Notes under the pieces: model-generated | What the model was told of the DNA's origin: nothing | The model's input: only the letters and a program-made list of their open reading frames with translations | Databases searched by the model: none | Translations under genes and position numbers: made by a program | Part shown: piece by piece, positions 21,589 through 29,811 of the stretch | Position numbering within the stretch: position 1 is the stretch's first letter | How the letters are laid out: every line of letters begins with the position of its first letter | Assembly: GCF_009856365.1 (NCBI RefSeq) | Contig: NZ_WMEX01000002.1 | Location: 124,001 to 188,000, forward strand | Reading direction: 5' to 3' | DNA length: 64,000 bases | Source: Vreelandella halophila | Lineage (GTDB): Bacteria; Pseudomonadota; Gammaproteobacteria; Pseudomonadales; Oleiphilaceae

Positions 21589-22002
21589 ATGATTGAAGGC
21601 ATGAACCCGCAGGCGGCCAACCTGGCCCGGGATAGCGGCGCCCAGCAGTTGCAGTCGCGTGGCGCCCAGGAAAGTGCCAACCAGGGGCCCCAGGCTCGTG
21701 AGAATTCAGTCGGCAACACTAATGCCCGGCCAGCGCAGGACGTGAGCGTCCAGATCTCCCAGCAGGGCCTGGATTCCGCTGCCGCCAACAGTGGTGAGGC
21801 GGTGCCCGATGCCGCCGCCACGGATACCAATACGGCGTCGACACTGTCCAGCGGTGACTTCGGCAGCGCTGCCAGTGAGACGGGCAACAGTGCCAGCAGC
21901 CGTGCCGAGGCCACCAACAGCCCGGGTGGCGGAGCCGTAGCCGGCAACCAGTCGGTCAGCGCGGACGAGCAGCTGGGCACCAATATCGACGTGGAGGCGT
22001 AA
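21589..22002 (+). CDS. Unknown low-complexity protein
   Basis: This 137-residue protein, starting at an ATG preceded by GAGGTGAG, is not recognised. It is nearly all A, S, N, G, Q and T, with no cysteine, tryptophan, signal peptide or membrane helix, so it is probably disordered. The N-terminus (IEGMNPQAANLARDSGAQQLQ) could form one amphipathic helix, and the tail is DEQLGTNIDVEA. It stands alone between fadE and the convergent oxidoreductase. Codon use matches the genome, which supports coding. The C-terminal NIDVEA ending is mildly reminiscent of flagellar proteins, but this is not enough for a call. Confidence 0.6.
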   Translation: MIEGMNPQAANLARDSGAQQLQSRGAQESANQGPQARENSVGNTNARPAQDVSVQISQQGLDSAAANSGEAVPDAAATDTNTASTLSSGDFGSAASETGNSASSRAEATNSPGGGAVAGNQSVSADEQLGTNIDVEA

Positions 22003-22024
22003 ACCGCCTCCCGCCGTTTTCCTT
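21993..22024 (+). terminator. Possible terminator overlapping the orphan gene's stop
   Basis: GGAGGCG (21993-21999) pairs perfectly with CGCCTCC (22005-22011) around TAAAC, followed by CGCCGTTTT and further pyrimidines. The T-run is short and the stem includes the stop codon, so strength is uncertain. Confidence 0.45.
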
Positions 22025-22025
22025 T

Positions 22026-23138
22026 CTACTGGCTTTCCGCCAGCGTCGGATAATCCGTGTAACCCCGTTCATCGCCGCCGTAGAAGGTGCTGGCGTCCCA
22101 CTCATTGAGCGGTGCGTCCTGCCGGAAGCGTTCCACCAGATCCGGATTGGCAATGATCGGCCGGCCGAAGGAGGCCAGGTCACAGCGCCCGGCATTGATG
22201 CGTTCAATGGCCTCATTCCGGCTGTAAGCCCCGTTGCCGATATAGGCGCCGGTGAATTCCTCGCGGATGGCGTCGATCACGGATTCCGGGCGGCCGTTCT
22301 CATGGTTGCCCTGGAAGGAATCCTCCACCACCTCGATGTAGGCCAGGCCTGCTTCCTGCACCTTGCGTGCCAGAGCCCGGAAGGTACTGTGCGGGTCCGC
22401 GTCGAACATGCTGTTGAAGCTTCCGGTGGGGCTGACCCGGATGCCGATGCGTGCCGCTGGCCAGACCTGCTTGACTGCTTCCACCACCATCATCGGGAAC
22501 CGCAGGCGATTTTCCACTGAGCCGCCATAGTCGTCGGTGCGGTGGTTGCTGCCGGACTTGATGAACTGGTCCAGCAGGTAACCGTTGGCGGCGTGGATCT
22601 CGATGCCGTCGAAGCCGGCTTCGCGGGCGTTCTCGGCGCCCTGGCGGTACTGTTCAACAATGCCGGGCAGCTCATCGGCTTCCAGTGCACGGGGCGTGGG
22701 GATATCCACCATGCCGGAGTCGGCGCTGATGAACACCTGGGAGCCTTCCGGCTTGATGGCCGAGGGACCCACGGGCAGTTCGCCACCAGGCTGCAGTTCC
22801 GGATGGGAAATGCGGCCCACGTGCCAGAGCTGGGCGTGCATGCGGCCGCCGGCCGCGTGGACCGCGTCCGTGACTTTGCGCCAGCCGGTGATCTGCTCCG
22901 GGGTGTAGATGCCAGGTGTGTAGGCGTAGCCCTGGCCCTGCTGGGAAACTTGCGTTGCCTCGCTGATGATCAGCCCGGCACTGGCGCGCTGGGCGTAATA
23001 GCGGGCGTTCATGTCGCTGGGTACGTCGCCCGGCTGGCTGGCCCGGGCGCGGGTCAGCGGCGCCATGATGATGCGATTGGGCAGCTCGAGATCGCCCAGG
23101 GTAAAGGGTTCAAAAAGCACGTTGTCCCCGTTGGTCAT
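22026..23138 (-). CDS. Old yellow enzyme family alkene reductase (NemA-like)
   Basis: This is a 370-residue FMN-dependent oxidoreductase that reduces activated alkenes, quinones or N-ethylmaleimide-type electrophiles with NAD(P)H. The TIM-barrel markers are clear: LPNRIIMAPLTRARA at the start, QLWHVGRISHP, and the substrate-binding His/Asn pair in IEIHAANGYLLDQF. Near the end SFGRPIIANPDL binds FMN phosphate. AGGAG precedes the ATG. A nested inverted repeat upstream (23166-23198) may be its operator. Confidence 0.93.
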   Translation of the reverse strand: MTNGDNVLFEPFTLGDLELPNRIIMAPLTRARASQPGDVPSDMNARYYAQRASAGLIISEATQVSQQGQGYAYTPGIYTPEQITGWRKVTDAVHAAGGRMHAQLWHVGRISHPELQPGGELPVGPSAIKPEGSQVFISADSGMVDIPTPRALEADELPGIVEQYRQGAENAREAGFDGIEIHAANGYLLDQFIKSGSNHRTDDYGGSVENRLRFPMMVVEAVKQVWPAARIGIRVSPTGSFNSMFDADPHSTFRALARKVQEAGLAYIEVVEDSFQGNHENGRPESVIDAIREEFTGAYIGNGAYSRNEAIERINAGRCDLASFGRPIIANPDLVERFRQDAPLNEWDASTFYGGDERGYTDYPTLAESQ

Positions 23139-23165
23139 CGAAGGGTCTCCTCTTGGTGGTCGGAT

Positions 23166-23198
23166 GGTTTCTGATAGATACGTCTACGACAGAAAACC
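23166..23198 (-). promoter_or_regulatory. Nested inverted repeat upstream of the alkene reductase
   Basis: An inner TAGA-TACG-TCTA (23175-23186) is flanked by GGTTTCTG (23166-23173) and CAGAAAACC (23190-23198), 28-60 bases upstream of the start codon. TetR-family regulators of such reductases bind TAGAC/GTCTA-type sites, so an operator is plausible. No regulator gene lies next to it. Confidence 0.35.
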
Positions 23199-23263
23199 GA
23201 ATCCGATTGATGTGCTCTATAAGATGGGGGTGAGAGGAGACCCCTTCAACCGGTCAGCGTGTC

Positions 23264-25918
23264 TCAGGTTGTCAGTATCATCCGCAATCCCTCCAGCTCC
23301 ACGCCGGCCCGGTCTATGGCCGCAGTGCCCTGTTCGCGCTGGGCTTCCAGGGCCTCGATCTCGCGGTTTTTCAGTTCATCACTGGTGGCCTGCAGTTCCC
23401 TGAGTGCTTCGATTTCGGTGTTGTAGTGGGCCTCCAGGGCCTGTCGGGCGTCGGCGATGGTTTCCGGCAGGCCTGCCTCGGCCTTCTCCCGGATGGCCGG
23501 CAGCAGGGCCTCGATGTCGTCGCGCAGGCGCGGCAGGATCTGCTGGGCGTCCTTGCGCTTGATGCGGCCACCGATCTGGTTGAGCTTGTCGTGGGTGAGC
23601 ATGGCGCTCAGGTCGCGGCCGTCACTGGTCAGCAGCAACCGGCCCGGGGCCAGTGGCAGGAAGCGGCCCACGGCCACGGCGCGCGGGGCGGCGGTGGTGA
23701 CGCGGTAGAGCGCCTCCAGCATCAGGGTGCCGGGCTGTACGCCCTTGAGCTCCAGGGTGATGAGGGCGGCGTTGCCGAGCTCTGAATCGGTCACCATGTT
23801 CATGGCATCGCGCACCATGGGGTGCTCCCAGCTCATGAAGGCCAGGTCCTCCCGGGCCAGCGCCACATCCCGCTCCAGGGTGAAGCTGAGGCCGTCGTCC
23901 GGCAGGTGCGGGAAGTGCTCGGTTTTCATATGGTCCGTGGGCCGGATGGTCCACTGTTCCTTGCCGGTTTCCTCGTGGTCGATGCCGTACTGGTCCAGCA
24001 GCTGGGTAAGGTAGGCGGCAAGATCGTCCGGCGCCTCGGTTTCCCGGATGGTGCTGATGCTGGCATCGGCGGCTGCCTGTTCGTCCCGGGTGAGGGAGGC
24101 GATCAGGCGGCGCTCCTCCTGCAGGCTTTCCTCCTGGGCTTCACGTGCCTGGCGCGTGGCTTCCAGAAGCCCGTCCAGCGGCGCTTCCGGGTCATTGAGG
24201 GCGGCGTCGAGCTGTTCCGCAACCTCGTGCTGAACCGCCACGCCCGTGGGGCAGTAGGCCTGGAGGGCGCTGAGGCCCTGCTGGTACCACTGGAAGAGCA
24301 CCTGCTGGGCTGAGCCAGCGATGTAGGGCACATGGATGTGGATGCGCTCCCCCTGGCCGATGCGGTCAAGCCGGCCGATGCGCTGCTCCAGCAGGTCCGG
24401 GTTCTGGGGCAGATCGAACAGCACCAGGTGGCGGGCGAACTGGAAGTTGCGCCCCTCGCTGCCGATCTCGGAGCAGATCAGCGCCTGGGCACCCTGCTCG
24501 TCGTCCGCGAACCAGGCGGCGGCGCGGTCGCGCTCGATGATGCTCAGGCGTTCATGGAAGGCGGCGCTGCGGATGCCGGCACGCAGCTGCAGGAAATGCT
24601 CCAGCGTCTCGGCGGTATCCGCATGGGCACAGATGACCAGGACTTTTTCGTTGCGGTTGGCCTTGAGCATCTGCTGGAGCCAGGCGACACGGGGATCCTC
24701 TGCGAGCCAGGTTTCACTGTCCAGGCCGGTTTCCGGGAAAAGGCCTGCAGTCCCCGCCAGCTGCGCTTGTTCGGCGTAGTCCAGGCCCGCCTCAAGCGGG
24801 GCGGATTCCACCACCCGTTCCGGAAAGCCACCCACGTCATCGCGGGTGTGGCGGAACAGGACGCGGTGTTGCTCGGGAAGGCCACCGTGTTCGCGCACCG
24901 TCTGCTGGAAGGCCGCGTAGTCGGTGAAGCGCGCGGGATCGATCAGGCGCAGCCGCGCGAAGTGGCTGTCCAGGCCCACCTGTTCGGGGGTGGCGGTTAA
25001 CAGCAGCACCCCCGGAATCTGCCCGGCGAGCCGTTCCACGGCCTGGTAGCCGGCATCAGCGCCGTCCGGCGTCCAATGCAGGTGATGGGCTTCGTCCACC
25101 ACCAGCAGGTCCCAGCCCGCTTCCTCCGCGGCGGCCAGGTTGGCCTCGCTGTCACTGAGCAGCGAGAGCGGGCAGAGTACGAACTGTTCGTTCTCGAAGG
25201 GGTTGCCTTCCTCGGCCTCCAGGCGTTCCTGGTTGAAGAGCGCGAAATGCAGGTTGAAACGCCGGCGCATCTCCACGAACCACTGGGTCAGCAGTGCGTC
25301 CGGCACCACCACCAGCAGGCGTTCGGCCTGGCCGGTGATGACCTGGCGGTGGAGAATCAGCCCGGCCTCGATGGTTTTGCCCAGGCCGGCCTCGTCCGCC
25401 AGCAGCAGGCGCGGATGGGGGCGGCGGGCGGTCTGCTCGGCGATCGCGACCTGGTGCGGCAGCAACTGGGTCCGGGTGCCGATGAGCCCGCGAGCCGGCG
25501 AAGCCTGGAGTCGTGCCTGGTGCTGCAGGGTGGCATAGCGGAGCTGGAAGTCGCCATTGCGGTCAAACTGGCCGCAGAACAGACGCTGCTCGGGATGCAC
25601 GAAACGGGCATGGGGGCTGAGCATGACCTCAGTCAGGGTGACCGGTTCGCCGGCCTCGTCCTCGCATTCGTAGGTAAAGAGCCCCTCGGAATCCTCCACT
25701 TCGCGCACGGTCAGTGCGCGCTCATGGCGGTCCCTCAGGGTCTCGCCCACGCGGTAGCGCACCCGGGCGAGGGGCGCGTTGTCCATGGCGTAGGTGCGTT
25801 CTTCCTCGGCTGCGGGAAAGGCAATGGTAACGCGGCGGCCGCTGACGTCGGTGATCAGGCCGAGGCCGAGATCGGATTCGGTCTGGCTGACCCAGCGCTG
25901 GCCCATTGTGAAGGTCAT
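23264..25918 (-). CDS. rapA: RNA polymerase-associated ATPase RapA
   Basis: RapA is a Swi2/Snf2 ATPase that recycles RNA polymerase. From ATG 25918 (MTFTMGQRWVSQTESDLGLG, matching the E. coli start) it has 884 residues. Tudor-like N-terminal domains are followed by Walker A LLADEAGLGKTIEAG, the DEAH box VVDEAHHL, LLLTATPEQ, and the second helicase lobe with SEIGSEGRNFQFARHLVLFDLP and QRIGRLDRIGQG. It is about 84 residues shorter than E. coli RapA, mainly between the AAFQQTVREHGG and HRVLFRHTRDDV stretches, where the spacer region is missing. Open codons upstream of 25918 are not family-like. Confidence 0.94.
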   Translation of the reverse strand: MTFTMGQRWVSQTESDLGLGLITDVSGRRVTIAFPAAEEERTYAMDNAPLARVRYRVGETLRDRHERALTVREVEDSEGLFTYECEDEAGEPVTLTEVMLSPHARFVHPEQRLFCGQFDRNGDFQLRYATLQHQARLQASPARGLIGTRTQLLPHQVAIAEQTARRPHPRLLLADEAGLGKTIEAGLILHRQVITGQAERLLVVVPDALLTQWFVEMRRRFNLHFALFNQERLEAEEGNPFENEQFVLCPLSLLSDSEANLAAAEEAGWDLLVVDEAHHLHWTPDGADAGYQAVERLAGQIPGVLLLTATPEQVGLDSHFARLRLIDPARFTDYAAFQQTVREHGGLPEQHRVLFRHTRDDVGGFPERVVESAPLEAGLDYAEQAQLAGTAGLFPETGLDSETWLAEDPRVAWLQQMLKANRNEKVLVICAHADTAETLEHFLQLRAGIRSAAFHERLSIIERDRAAAWFADDEQGAQALICSEIGSEGRNFQFARHLVLFDLPQNPDLLEQRIGRLDRIGQGERIHIHVPYIAGSAQQVLFQWYQQGLSALQAYCPTGVAVQHEVAEQLDAALNDPEAPLDGLLEATRQAREAQEESLQEERRLIASLTRDEQAAADASISTIRETEAPDDLAAYLTQLLDQYGIDHEETGKEQWTIRPTDHMKTEHFPHLPDDGLSFTLERDVALAREDLAFMSWEHPMVRDAMNMVTDSELGNAALITLELKGVQPGTLMLEALYRVTTAAPRAVAVGRFLPLAPGRLLLTSDGRDLSAMLTHDKLNQIGGRIKRKDAQQILPRLRDDIEALLPAIREKAEAGLPETIADARQALEAHYNTEIEALRELQATSDELKNREIEALEAQREQGTAAIDRAGVELEGLRMILTT

Positions 25919-25986
25919 GGAGGCTCCGGACTGGCTGTTTCGGGAGCGCAAACGTAGCGGCTGTGTCGGCTTATTGCAATGCGTGA

Positions 25987-26016
25987 TTGGCCGGGGGTAC
26001 CGGGCCCGGCTAGAAT
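25987..26016 (+). promoter_or_regulatory. Candidate promoter for cls
   Basis: TTGGCC (25987-25992), 18 bases, then TAGAAT (26011-26016), located in the divergent rapA-cls spacer. The -10 match is good and the -35 moderate. Confidence 0.4.
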
Positions 26017-26046
26017 GCCGGCAGCAGCCCTTCACAGGAGCCGGAT

Positions 26047-26082
26047 TTGGCAGCCAGCGACATGGACACCCGTTATGCCTGA
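26047..26082 (+). other. Possible 11-codon leader peptide overlapping the cls start
   Basis: A TTG codon 6 bases after an AGGAG Shine-Dalgarno (26036-26040) opens a frame reading M-AASDMDTRYA-stop. Its TGA (26080-26082) overlaps the cls start in ATGCCTGA. The cls ATG at 26075 has no Shine-Dalgarno of its own. Translational coupling would explain the arrangement; the alternative is that cls simply uses a weak site. Confidence 0.35.
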
Positions 26083-27517
26083 GGCGGACAGCAGCATCCT
26101 GGCTGGCCTCTTCGCGGTTTTCTACGTGAGCCTGGCTATTGCGGCCTCCGGGCATGCCATCCTCAAAAAGGAAGACAGCCGCGCGGCGGTGGCCTGGGTC
26201 GGCGTTATCTGGCTGGCGCCGCTGATGGGATCGCTCCTTTACCTGATGTTTGGCATCAACCGCATCCGGCGCAGGGCGGCCGAGCTGCGTGGCGAAATGC
26301 CCAGGGTGGATCAGGGATCGGCGGTGCGGGCCTATGTGCCCGAAGACATGGGCCGGGAGCTTCCCCGGGAGATGCAGGCGCTGGCCCGCCTGGCCGACCG
26401 GGTCTCACGCCAGCCCCTGCTCACCGGCAACCGTCTTACACCGCTGAGTAACGGAGACGAGGCCTATCCCCGCATGCTCGAGGCCATTGCCTGTGCCCGC
26501 CAGAGCATCACCCTGAGCACCTACATCTTCAGCAATGATGCCGTGGGCCGGGATTTTGCCCGCAGCCTGGGGCAGGCCGTGCGCCGGGGCGTGAGTGTGC
26601 GGGTTCTGGTGGACGCGGTGGGGCTGCGCTACTCCGTTCCCTCGATCATCCGGCACCTGCGCCGTGAGCGGGTGCCCTATGCCCGCTTCATGCCCACGCG
26701 CACACCGCTGGCCATGCCCTTCATGAACCTGCGCAACCACCGCAAGATGCTGGTGGTGGACGGCCTGCTCGGATTCAGCGGGGGTATGAACATCGCCGCC
26801 GGCAACTGTGTGGAGAGCCAGCCGCGCCATCCCATCCGGGATCTGCATTTCGCCATTGAAGGGCCGGTGGTCGCGGAGCTGCAGACCGTATTCGCCGAGG
26901 ACTGGGCCTTCGCCTGTCGGGAACGGCTCAACGGCGAACGCTGGTTCCCCAAGCCCTATGCCCCGGGCTCCACCCTCAGCCGCGTTATTCCCGACGGGCC
27001 GGATGAGAATCTGGATACCCTGCGTCAGGTCATTGTCGGGGCCCTTTCGGTGGCGCGGCGCCATGTACGGGTCATGACGCCCTATTTCCTGCCTGATGCC
27101 ACCGTTCAGGACGCGCTCAAGACGGCGGCGTTGCGCGGTGCCACCGTGGATGTGGTTCTGCCACTGCGCAATAACCTGCCGATGGTGGACTGGGCGTGCC
27201 GGGGGCAGCTGGAGGATCTGCTCCAATGGGGCGTGCGGGTCTGGTACAGCCCGGGCGAATTCGATCACAGCAAGCTGTTCACGGTGGACGGGCGGTGGTG
27301 CATGGTCGGGTCCGCCAACTGGGATCCGCGCAGCCTGCGCCTGAATTTCGAGTGCAACCTGGAGTGCTACGACGTGCGCCTGGCGCGCTCGCTGGAACGG
27401 ATGGTTGACCAGGTGCGGGCCAACGCGGAGGCGCTTGAGCTGGCCGATCTGCGCAATGCCTGGCTGCCAGTGCGCCTGCGCAACGGCATTGCTCGGCTGA
27501 TGTCGCCCTATCTGTAA
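26075..27517 (+). CDS. cls: Cardiolipin synthase
   Basis: This 480-residue membrane enzyme condenses two phosphatidylglycerol molecules to cardiolipin. Two N-terminal helices (about residues 5-25 and 38-60, separated by GHAILKKEDSRAAVAW) precede two HKD motifs: NHRKMLVVDGLLGFSGGMNI and FDHSKLFTVDGRWCMVGSAN. Both are complete, so it should be active. The start at 26075 gives the family's N-terminus; in-frame ATGs upstream overlap the promoter region. It is divergent from rapA. Confidence 0.93.
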   Translation: MPEADSSILAGLFAVFYVSLAIAASGHAILKKEDSRAAVAWVGVIWLAPLMGSLLYLMFGINRIRRRAAELRGEMPRVDQGSAVRAYVPEDMGRELPREMQALARLADRVSRQPLLTGNRLTPLSNGDEAYPRMLEAIACARQSITLSTYIFSNDAVGRDFARSLGQAVRRGVSVRVLVDAVGLRYSVPSIIRHLRRERVPYARFMPTRTPLAMPFMNLRNHRKMLVVDGLLGFSGGMNIAAGNCVESQPRHPIRDLHFAIEGPVVAELQTVFAEDWAFACRERLNGERWFPKPYAPGSTLSRVIPDGPDENLDTLRQVIVGALSVARRHVRVMTPYFLPDATVQDALKTAALRGATVDVVLPLRNNLPMVDWACRGQLEDLLQWGVRVWYSPGEFDHSKLFTVDGRWCMVGSANWDPRSLRLNFECNLECYDVRLARSLERMVDQVRANAEALELADLRNAWLPVRLRNGIARLMSPYL

Positions 27518-27518
27518 A

Positions 27519-27601
27519 AGTGTTAATGAATTCGTGGCCTTTGCGCGTGAAACACCCCCCGGAGTCGCGTTATGCTCGCGGGCTCATACATCATTAACAC
27601 T
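27519..27601. repeat. Perfect 11-bp inverted repeat bracketing the spy-like promoter
   Basis: AGTGTTAATGA (27519-27529) and TCATTAACACT (27591-27601) are exact reverse complements 61 bases apart. The candidate promoter region (TATGCT at 27571) lies between them. They could be two half-sites for a regulator or the base of a large hairpin. Confidence 0.55.
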
Positions 27602-27619
27602 ACAACCGGAGTGTTCCCT

Positions 27620-28093
27620 ATGAAGACCTTCCGACTCCTCGCCGCCGGCCTTGCCATGGCGTTTGCCTTCACCGCCGGCGCCCAGCAGATGGGGCAGCAG
27701 GGTGGTGACCAGGTGGATCAGCTGGCCCGCATGATCGATCTCACTGATGAGCAGCAGGAAGAGATCCGTGGCATCCTGGATGAGATGCAGGGTGATATCC
27801 AGGAGACCCAGAAGCAGATCCAGCAACTGCAGCAGAAGCTGGACGGCCGGGTTGGCCCGGACTATGACGAGGAAGCCATCCGGGCGGATGCCGAAAAGCT
27901 GGGTAATCTTACCGGTGAGATGACAGCGGAAAGCATTCTGCTCCAGTCCCGCGTGGAGTCGGTGTTCACCGAGGAACAGCGCAAAGAGCTGGAAAAGCAG
28001 ATGCAGAAGCAGCGCCAGCAGATGCAGCGTATGCAGCAGCAGATGCGTCAGCAGCGTAGTCAGGGCCAAGGCCAGGGCCAGGGTCAGCAGTAA
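27620..28093 (+). CDS. Spy/CpxP-like periplasmic LTxxQ protein
   Basis: This 157-residue protein has a clear signal peptide (residues 1-21, cut near AGA-QQ). Two LTxxQ-type motifs are recognisable: IDLTDEQQEEI and VFTEEQRKELEKQ. This is the Spy/CpxP family, all-helical periplasmic chaperones or envelope-stress sensors. The C-terminal 45 residues are an extreme Q/M/R tract (QRQQMQRMQQQMRQQRSQ, then repeated GQGQ), longer than in Spy. The start at 27620 gives the signal peptide; the frame remains open upstream to 27572. Confidence 0.75.
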   Translation: MKTFRLLAAGLAMAFAFTAGAQQMGQQGGDQVDQLARMIDLTDEQQEEIRGILDEMQGDIQETQKQIQQLQQKLDGRVGPDYDEEAIRADAEKLGNLTGEMTAESILLQSRVESVFTEEQRKELEKQMQKQRQQMQRMQQQMRQQRSQGQGQGQGQQ

Positions 28094-28115
28094 GACTGAC
28101 GCGCGTGATGCGTAC

Positions 28116-28152
28116 GGGTGGTTCCCCGGTCAGAACAGGCTGGGAACCACCC
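28116..28152. other. Perfect 11-bp hairpin between converging genes
   Basis: GGGTGGTTCCC (28116-28126) pairs with GGGAACCACCC (28142-28152) with a 15-base loop, just before the stop of the flavodoxin-like gene. There is no T-tract on either side, so it may be a transcript-end stabiliser or a weak terminator. Confidence 0.5.
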
Positions 28153-28153
28153 A

Positions 28154-28621
28154 TCAGAACATGCCGGCATCCAGTCCCGCTGCCAGGTAAAGGCCTAGTT
28201 CCTCACACTGGGTTATGAATTCCTCCCGGAATTCACCGTGGCAGAGCAACGGCTCCTGCACTGCCCGCCAGCGCAGCCCGGTGGTGATGGTATCGATGGC
28301 CTTCAGTGTTCCCGTTCCATCCTTCCCCGCCCGTACAAAACTGGCAAACGGCAGGGCCTGTGTCTGTTCCAGGCAGGGGTAATAGATCCGATCAAAAAAA
28401 TCTTTTAGCGCCCCACTCATATATCCTAGATTCTCGGTGGTCCCGAGAATGATGGCGTCCGCTGCGAGCACATCGTCCGGACCCGCTTCCAGGGGCGGTA
28501 TGTGCCGAGCCTCGACGTTTTCGATATCCTCATGACGAGCGCCCTGCAGTACGGCCTCGGCCATGCGGGATGTATTGGGCGACGGGGTGTGGGCGACGAT
28601 CAAAAGCTGCCTGGCAGTCAC
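28154..28621 (-). CDS. Flavodoxin-fold NAD(P)H-dependent oxidoreductase-like protein
   Basis: This 155-residue single-domain protein has the flavodoxin phosphate loop HTPSPNTSRMAEAV at residues 11-24 and the FMN-ring segment GTTENLGYMSGALKDFFDRIYY. It resembles the WrbA/FMN-reductase group more than electron-carrier flavodoxins. The substrate is unknown. It is convergent to the spy-like gene and divergent from hemH (89-base gap). Confidence 0.8.
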   Translation of the reverse strand: MTARQLLIVAHTPSPNTSRMAEAVLQGARHEDIENVEARHIPPLEAGPDDVLAADAIILGTTENLGYMSGALKDFFDRIYYPCLEQTQALPFASFVRAGKDGTGTLKAIDTITTGLRWRAVQEPLLCHGEFREEFITQCEELGLYLAAGLDAGMF

Positions 28622-28710
28622 TGGGCCACCTCCTGCGGGGAACCAGTCCTTATGGTGGTGCGTATGAGACTCAAGTCAATCCATTCCAGCGCAACGGGGA
28701 ATCCAAACCT

Positions 28711-29805
28711 ATGAAATACCGTGGCATGAGTGAGCACTTCACCCACGACCAGCCGGCCAGGGTGGGCGTGCTCATCACCAACCTGGGCACGCCGGATGAA
28801 CCCACCACGCCGGCGCTGCGCCGCTATCTGGATCAGTTCCTCTCGGATCCCCGCGTGATCGAGCTGCCGCGGCTTCTCTGGTGGCTGATCCTGCACGGCA
28901 TTGTGCTGCGGACCCGCCCGAAGAAATCCGCTGAGGGCTATCGCAGCGTCTGGAGCGAGGACGGATCACCGTTGCTGGTGCACACGCGTGGCCAGGCCGA
29001 GGGGCTGAAGCAGCGCCTGCAGTTCCGCTACGGGCAGAACATCGAGGTGGCCTACGCCATGCGCTACGGCAATCCGTCGATCGAATCCGCGATTGAGGAT
29101 CTGCAGCGCCGGGGTGTGCGCCAGCTCCTGGTTCTGCCGATGTACCCCCAGTACTCGGCTTCCACTACCGGGTCCACCTTCGATGCGCTGGCGCAGGACT
29201 TCCAGCAGCGGCGCTGGCTGCCGGATCTGCGCTTCATCAGCCATTACCATGACTTTGAGCCCTACATCGAGGCCGTGGCGCGCAAGATCGAGCGCTACTG
29301 GGAAGACAATGGCCGGCCGGACATGCTGGTGCTGTCCTACCACGGCGTGCCCAAGCGCTACCTGCTCAACGGGGATCCCTATCACTGTGAATGCCACAAG
29401 ACCACGCGGCTGCTGGCCAGGCGGCTGGGGCTGCGCGAGGGTGAGTACATGACCACCTTCCAGTCCCGCTTCGGCAATGAGGAGTGGCTCCAGCCCTATA
29501 CGGACGAAACCATGAAGTCACTGCCCGGCCAGGGCGTGAAGCGGGTCCATGTGGTCTGTCCCGGTTTCTCATCGGACTGTCTGGAGACCATCGAAGAGAT
29601 TGATGAGGAGAACCGGGAGTACTTCATGGAGGCCGGAGGTGAGGATTTCCACTACATTCCGGCCTTGAATTCGGACGAGGATCACATCGACATGATCACC
29701 ACCCTGGTGGAAAAGCATATGCAGGGCTGGACCCTGCCCGAGAACAACCCGGAGGAGCTGGCGGCCAGCCGCGAGCGCGCCGAGGCACTCGGGGCTGACC
29801 AGTAG
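28711..29805 (+). CDS. hemH: Ferrochelatase
   Basis: HemH inserts Fe2+ into protoporphyrin IX, the last step of heme synthesis. From the ATG at 28711 it has 364 residues. Signature segments are ITNLGTPDEPT at the N-terminus, the catalytic histidine in LSYHGVPKRY, TTFQSRFGNEEWLQPYT, and the conserved glutamate in CPGFSSDCLETIEEI. No iron-sulfur cysteine cluster is evident. Upstream in-frame codons to 28570 read across the divergent promoter and are rejected. Confidence 0.95.
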   Translation: MKYRGMSEHFTHDQPARVGVLITNLGTPDEPTTPALRRYLDQFLSDPRVIELPRLLWWLILHGIVLRTRPKKSAEGYRSVWSEDGSPLLVHTRGQAEGLKQRLQFRYGQNIEVAYAMRYGNPSIESAIEDLQRRGVRQLLVLPMYPQYSASTTGSTFDALAQDFQQRRWLPDLRFISHYHDFEPYIEAVARKIERYWEDNGRPDMLVLSYHGVPKRYLLNGDPYHCECHKTTRLLARRLGLREGEYMTTFQSRFGNEEWLQPYTDETMKSLPGQGVKRVHVVCPGFSSDCLETIEEIDEENREYFMEAGGEDFHYIPALNSDEDHIDMITTLVEKHMQGWTLPENNPEELAASRERAEALGADQ

Positions 29806-29811
29806 GGCGGG

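Noticed and set aside
28116-28152. Hairpin considered as a full Rho-independent terminator
   Set aside because: There is no T-tract on either strand, so it is listed only as a hairpin.
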